DNA from: an uncultured Flavobacteriales bacterium | GTDB taxonomy: Bacteria > Bacteroidota > Bacteroidia > Palsa-965 | DNA length: 9,417 nucleotides | NCBI GenBank assembly: GCA_946478675.1 | Contig: CAMLEF010000169.1 | Span: 1 to 9,417 of the forward strand | Direction of reading: 5' to 3' | Made by a program: the position numbers and the translations under genes | Notes under the pieces: model-generated | Database searches by the model: none | Seen by the model: only the letters and a program-made list of their open reading frames with translations | Told to the model about the DNA's origin: nothing | In this document: positions 5,448-9,417 of the stretch, piece by piece | Numbering within the stretch: position 1 is the first letter of the stretch | Layout: the number at the start of each line of letters is the position of its first letter

Positions 5448-8400
5448 TTACTTCTTGTAAAACCAGATTCGCATGAGGGTAAGCAACTGATCGATTTTAA
5501 GCGGTTTGGTAATGTAGTCGGATGCGCCGGCTTCGATGCACTTCTCGCGGTCGCCTTTCATCGCTTTCGCAGTCACCGCGATGATGGGCAGCGAGCTGTT
5601 CTTGTGCTCGCGACGGATCTTCTGCGTCGTTTCATAACCGTCCATCTCCGGCATCATGATGTCCATGAGCACCATGTCGATGCTCGGATTTTCATTGAGG
5701 ATCTGGATCGACTCTTTGCCGGATTCCGCCGTGATGACGTTGATGTTGAAACGCTCGAACACCGTCGTCAATGCAAACAGGTTGCGCACGTCGTCATCCA
5801 CCACGAGGATCGTTTTGCCGGTGAGAATATCTTCTTTGTTGCGGATGTTCTCGATGATCTTCTGCTTCTCCGGCGCCAGCTGGTTGTGGTTGATGCGGAT
5901 GTGCAGGATCGCTTCTTCCAGCAAATACTCCAGCGAATTGACGCCTTTCAGCAGCACGCTGTTCGAGCTCCGGTTCAGCAGCTTCATCTCGTTCTTCGTG
6001 AAGTCTTTCGCCGAATAGATGATCACCGGCGTCAGCGCTCCTTTGTGCTCGCTGATCTGCGTCACGAGATCCTGTCCCGAAATATCCGGCAATGTGTAAT
6101 CGAGAATGATGCAATCGTAAGCATGCTGGTCGATCAGCTCCAGCGCTTCCCTGCCGGTGGATGCGATCGTCACGTGGATGTTCTCCGCCGTGAGCATCTT
6201 CACCATCTGCGACGAATCGATCTCGTTGTCTTCCACGACGAGCACCTGCTTCACGTCTTTCGCGTTGAAGGTGACGATGTCGCGGAAGAGCGCGTTCATC
6301 GCTTCGTTCTCCAGCGGCTTCAGGTAGAAGCTGCGCGCGCCGCGCTTCAAGGCCAGCGTACGGTTCTCTTCACCGGAAATCAAATGGATCGGGATGTGAC
6401 GGTAGTTAAGATCGTTGCGCAGCAGGTCGAGCACTTTCCAGCCGCTCGTGTCTGGCAGCTTTACATCGAGCGTGATGGCGATCGGGGAGAAGCGGCCGAT
6501 GAAGTCGAACACTTCGATGTAGTTCGTTGCGACCACCGCCTTCAGTCCTTCCTGGTGCGCTTTCTCGATGAGGATCTTCGCGAAACGAATATCATCTTCA
6601 ACGATGAGCACGACGTTCGAATCGGCGTTCAGGTTGTTGCGATCGTCGCCGCTTTCGTTGATCATCTCGTTCACCATGCCGAGGCCGCGGTCTTCCCCGC
6701 TTTCTTCACGCATGTGCAGCGAATGCAGCAGCGTGTCGATGCCTTCGTTGCCGCCGGTGTACGTCGCGATCTTCTCGTTGTCGATCGTCGTCACGCCGGA
6801 AGCGAATTCCATCGGCAGGAAGAGCGTGAACGTACTTCCTTTGCCGGGAATACTTTCCAGCTCGATCGTACCGCCGAGCAGCTCGGCAAGACCACGGCTG
6901 ATCGACAGACCGAGACCGGTTCCGCCGTATTTGCGGCTCGTCGATCCTTCCGCCTGCTGGAACGCTTCGAAGATGATGTTCTGCTTGTCCTGCGGAATGC
7001 CGATGCCGGTATCGCTGATGGCGAAGGCGACCACTTTGTTCGCATTGTCGAGCGTCGGCACGCCGGGACGCCAGCTTTTCTTCGCGTCGTAAATGCGCAG
7101 GTGAACGTCGCCTTTCTCGGTAAACTTGAACGAGTTCGACAGGAGGTTTTTCAGGATCTGGTTGAGGCGCTGCGAGTCCGTTTCGAGTGTCGCCGGCAGC
7201 AGGTTGTCCGTTTCGATGAAGAAGCGCAGGTGTTTCGCTTCGGAGATCGGCTTGAATGTGGTTTCCACGAACGCTGCGATCTCTGCGAAACGTACTGAAG
7301 AAATGTTCGCAGTGATAAAGCCGGATTCGATCTTTGAAAGGTCGAGGATGTCGTTGATGAGCTGGATAAGGTCATCGCCGCAGGAGTGGATCGTTTTTGC
7401 GTAACGGATCTGCTTCTCGGTGAGGTTGCCTTCGACGTTTTCGTAGAGCTGCTGCGCGAGAATGAGCAGCGAGTTCAGCGGCGTGCGCAGCTCGTGCGAC
7501 ATGTTCGCAAGGAACTCCGATTTATATTTCGACGTAAGCGTGAGCTGTTCGGCTTTTTCTTCCAGCGAACGGCGCGCTTCTTCGACCTCTTTGTTTTTCG
7601 CTTCCACCTCGTTCTTCTGCTTGACGAGCAGCAGCGCTTTGTCCTGGAGCTCGTCGTTGGTACGGCGAAGCTCTTCCTGCTGCACTTTCAGCTCGGACGC
7701 GAGCGACTGCGACTGGCTGAGCAGTTCTTCCGTACGCGTGTTCGCTTCGATCGTGTTCAATACGATGCCGATCGATTCGGTGAGCTGGCTGAGGAAGTCG
7801 AGGTGCGTTTCGCTGAAGGCATCCAGCGACGCGAGCTCGATAACGGCTTTTACGTTGTTCTCGAAAAGTACCGGGAGAACGATCAGGTTGAACGGCTTCA
7901 GTTTGCCGAGGCCGGAATTGATCTTGATGTAATCGCCCGGAACGTTCGAGATGATGATGCGTTCTTTCTCGAATGCGCACTGTCCGACGAGACCTTCGCC
8001 GATATTGAATTCGCGCGGGATGTTTCGTTCCGGCTTGTATGCATACGACGAGAACAGTTTCAGTTTCGTCGCTTGTGTTTCTTCGTCCTGCTTGAGCACG
8101 TAGAATGCGCCGTAGTGTGCGGCAACAACCTGCGCCAGCTCCGAGAGAATACGCTTCGTTACCGTGTTCAAATCGCGCTGGCCCTGCAGCATCTGCGTGA
8201 ACTTCGCAAGGTTCGACTTCAGCCAGTCCTGTTCCTGGTTACGCAGCGTGGTTTCGCGCAGGTTGGTGATCATCTGGTTGATCGTATCCTTGAGCGCTTC
8301 TACTTCTCCTTTTGCTTCAACGCGGATGTTACGCGTCAAGTCACCTTTCGTTACGGCCGATGCAACTTCCGAGATCGAACGCACCTGCGTGGTGAGGTTT

Positions 8401-9417
8401 TGCGCGAGCTGGTTCACGTTTTCCGTCAGGTTCTTCCAGATACCCGAAGCGCCCGGCACCGATGCCTGCCCGCCGAGTTTTCCTTCGACACCAACCTCGC
8501 GCGCTACCGTCGTCACCTGGTCGGCGAAGAGGGCGAGCGTGTCGATCATCTCGTTAATCGTTTCCGTGAGCTGCGCCACCTCGCCCTTCGCATTGATCGA
8601 AAGTTTCTGGCGCAGGTTACCGGTAGCAACGGCCGTTACGACCTTCGCGATACCACGCACCTGCGACGTGAGGTTGGACGCCATCATGTTCACGGAGTCC
8701 GTCAAATCTTTCCACGTACCGGCAACGCCGCGAACTTCGGCCTGTCCGCCGAGCTTTCCTTCCGTACCGACCTCACGTGCTACACGCGTTACCTCGAAGG
8801 CGAAGGAGTTGAGCTGCTCCACCATCGTGTTGATCGTATTCTTCAGGTCGAGAATTTCTCCTTTAACGTCGATCGCTACCGTTTTCGAAAGGTCACCGTT
8901 AGCAACGGCCTTTGTCACTTCGGCGATGTTACGCACCTGCGCGGTGAGGTTACCGGTCATCTGGTTCACCGAGTCCGTCAAATCTTTCCACGTACCCGCA
9001 ACACCCGGAACGAACGCCTGTCCGCCGAGCTTACCGTCGGTACCGACCTCACGGGCTACACGCGTTACTTCGGAAGCGAATGCGCGCAGCTGGTCGACCA
9101 TCGTGTTCAGCGTTTCTTTCAGCTGGAGAATTTCGCCGCGAACGTCTACCGTAATTTTCTTCGACATGTCACCGTTCGCCACGGCGATAGCGACATCCGC
9201 AATGTTACGCACCTGGTCAGTGAGGTTGCCGGCCATCTGGTTCACGGAGTCCGTCAGGTCTTTCCACGTACCCGCAACGCCCGGCACGTTCGCCTGTCCG
9301 CCGAGTTTTCCTTCGGTACCGACCTCACGTGCTACACGCGTTACTTCGGAAGCGAAACCGCGGAGCTGGTCCACCATCGTGTTGATCGTGTTCTTCAGCT
9401 CGAGAATTTCGCCTTTA
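5448..9417 (-). CDS. Poly-HAMP hybrid histidine kinase with GAF and three receivers (5' end beyond right edge)
   Basis: The reading frame stays open to the right edge, 13 codons upstream of the first visible ATG (9377), and that ATG lies inside a repeat unit. The gene is therefore partial and its true start is unseen. Residues counted from 9377: tandem HAMP units 1-375; GAF about 390-545; coiled coil about 548-615; His[18 protein letters not shown] with His628; ATPase with Asn748, SDTGIGIP (Asp789) and YGGTGLGLS (817-825); an acidic linker about 860-920; REC1 922-1036 (Asp971, Lys1020); REC2 1043-1160 (Asp1093, Lys1144); REC3 1188-1305 (Asp1239, Thr1269, Lys1291). All receivers keep their acidic residues. 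The HAMP-unit architecture resembles fungal Nik1/Os-1 group III osmosensor kinases and their bacterial relatives. No membrane helix is visible; one may lie in the missing N-terminus. It probably forms an operon with the receiver-first kinase 25 bp downstream. The stimulus is unknown; osmosensing would be only an analogy. Confidence 0.95.
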   Translation of the reverse strand, partial: KGEILELKNTINTMVDQLRGFASEVTRVAREVGTEGKLGGQANVPGVAGTWKDLTDSVNQMAGNLTDQVRNIADVAIAVANGDMSKKITVDVRGEILQLKETLNTMVDQLRAFASEVTRVAREVGTDGKLGGQAFVPGVAGTWKDLTDSVNQMTGNLTAQVRNIAEVTKAVANGDLSKTVAIDVKGEILDLKNTINTMVEQLNSFAFEVTRVAREVGTEGKLGGQAEVRGVAGTWKDLTDSVNMMASNLTSQVRGIAKVVTAVATGNLRQKLSINAKGEVAQLTETINEMIDTLALFADQVTTVAREVGVEGKLGGQASVPGASGIWKNLTENVNQLAQNLTTQVRSISEVASAVTKGDLTRNIRVEAKGEVEALKDTINQMITNLRETTLRNQEQDWLKSNLAKFTQMLQGQRDLNTVTKRILSELAQVVAAHYGAFYVLKQDEETQATKLKLFSSYAYKPERNIPREFNIGEGLVGQCAFEKERIIISNVPGDYIKINSGLGKLKPFNLIVLPVLFENNVKAVIELASLDAFSETHLDFLSQLTESIGIVLNTIEANTRTEELLSQSQSLASELKVQQEELRRTNDELQDKALLLVKQKNEVEAKNKEVEEARRSLEEKAEQLTLTSKYKSEFLANMSHELRTPLNSLLILAQQLYENVEGNLTEKQIRYAKTIHSCGDDLIQLINDILDLSKIESGFITANISSVRFAEIAAFVETTFKPISEAKHLRFFIETDNLLPATLETDSQRLNQILKNLLSNSFKFTEKGDVHLRIYDAKKSWRPGVPTLDNANKVVAFAISDTGIGIPQDKQNIIFEAFQQAEGSTSRKYGGTGLGLSISRGLAELLGGTIELESIPGKGSTFTLFLPMEFASGVTTIDNEKIATYTGGNEGIDTLLHSLHMREESGEDRGLGMVNEMINESGDDRNNLNADSNVVLIVEDDIRFAKILIEKAHQEGLKAVVATNYIEVFDFIGRFSPIAITLDVKLPDTSGWKVLDLLRNDLNYRHIPIHLISGEENRTLALKRGARSFYLKPLENEAMNALFRDIVTFNAKDVKQVLVVEDNEIDSSQMVKMLTAENIHVTIASTGREALELIDQHAYDCIILDYTLPDISGQDLVTQISEHKGALTPVIIYSAKDFTKNEMKLLNRSSNSVLLKGVNSLEYLLEEAILHIRINHNQLAPEKQKIIENIRNKEDILTGKTILVVDDDVRNLFALTTVFERFNINVITAESGKESIQILNENPSIDMVLMDIMMPEMDGYETTQKIRREHKNSSLPIIAVTAKAMKGDREKCIEAGASDYITKPLKIDQLLTLMRIWFYKK
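8253..9417 (-). repeat. Tandem 276 bp repeats encoding 92-residue HAMP units
   Basis: A conserved tryptophan in G-T/I-W-K-D/N-L-T recurs at residues 38, 130, 222 and 314 of the hybrid kinase (codons ending at 9264, 8988, 8712 and 8436), exactly 92 residues apart. Each unit also carries VAREVG and GKLGGQA. The array shows one partial unit at the right edge, three full units and a last incomplete one that merges into the linker before GAF. The units nearest the edge are close to identical in protein and DNA (for example [11 protein letters not shown] and [10 protein letters not shown] in three of them). The last two diverge: [17 protein letters not shown] replaces [17 protein letters not shown], and [10 protein letters not shown] replaces [10 protein letters not shown]. 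Confidence 0.93.

Noticed and set aside
5346..7298. A 650-codon open frame on the plus strand, antisense to the hybrid kinase and the receiver kinase
   Set aside because: It is the mirror of real coding sequence in GC-biased codons. The translation is rich in Arg, His, Val and Asp in an irregular way, shows no domain, and the opposite strand encodes fully recognisable receivers and kinase motifs.
8253..9417. Tandem repeats taken as a CRISPR array or non-coding satellite
   Set aside because: The period is 276 bp, the frame is kept through all units, and each unit encodes a HAMP-like segment.

Overview
The window reads as a chromosomal segment of a Bacteroidota bacterium with moderately high GC. 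Three observations point there. Both readable promoters fit the Bacteroidota pattern (TTTG, a 17 to 19 bp spacer, then TAnnTTTG). Start codons lack clear Shine-Dalgarno sequences. The gene families (periplasmic TPR kinase of the HisKA_3 class, poly-HAMP multi-receiver hybrid kinase, AraC regulator with a cupin-like sensor) are also common in that phylum. I do not name a genus.

Layout. Left block, minus strand: a TPR sensor kinase with a signal peptide and one membrane helix (443-2392), followed after 20 bp by the 5' part of an AraC-family regulator gene that runs off the left edge (1-422). A 197 bp divergent intergenic region (2393-2589) carries a clear plus-strand promoter. Centre, plus strand: a NifS/IscS-type cysteine desulfurase (2590-3729), then tRNA-Thr(CGT) (3793-3864) with its own promoter and a strong hairpin terminator that looks bidirectional. 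The next 220 bp hold no gene, only nested palindromes and a short direct repeat. Right block, minus strand: a large hybrid histidine kinase (5448 to beyond 9417) made of tandem 92-residue HAMP units, GAF, coiled coil, HisKA/HATPase and three receivers, followed after 25 bp by a receiver-first histidine kinase (4130-5422).

How the genes fit together. The right block looks like a two-gene signalling operon. All four receivers and both kinase cores keep their key residues, yet neither protein has a DNA-binding, enzymatic or Hpt domain in the visible part. The signal must therefore leave through partners elsewhere or through the unseen N-terminus. The left block pairs a NarL/DesK-type kinase with a ligand-sensing AraC regulator instead of the usual LuxR-type response regulator. 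The desulfurase and the tRNA are housekeeping genes between the two signalling blocks. I see no transposase, CRISPR array, prophage or defence system. The most unusual structures are the near-perfect 276 bp HAMP repeat array and the palindrome cluster at 3943-3994.
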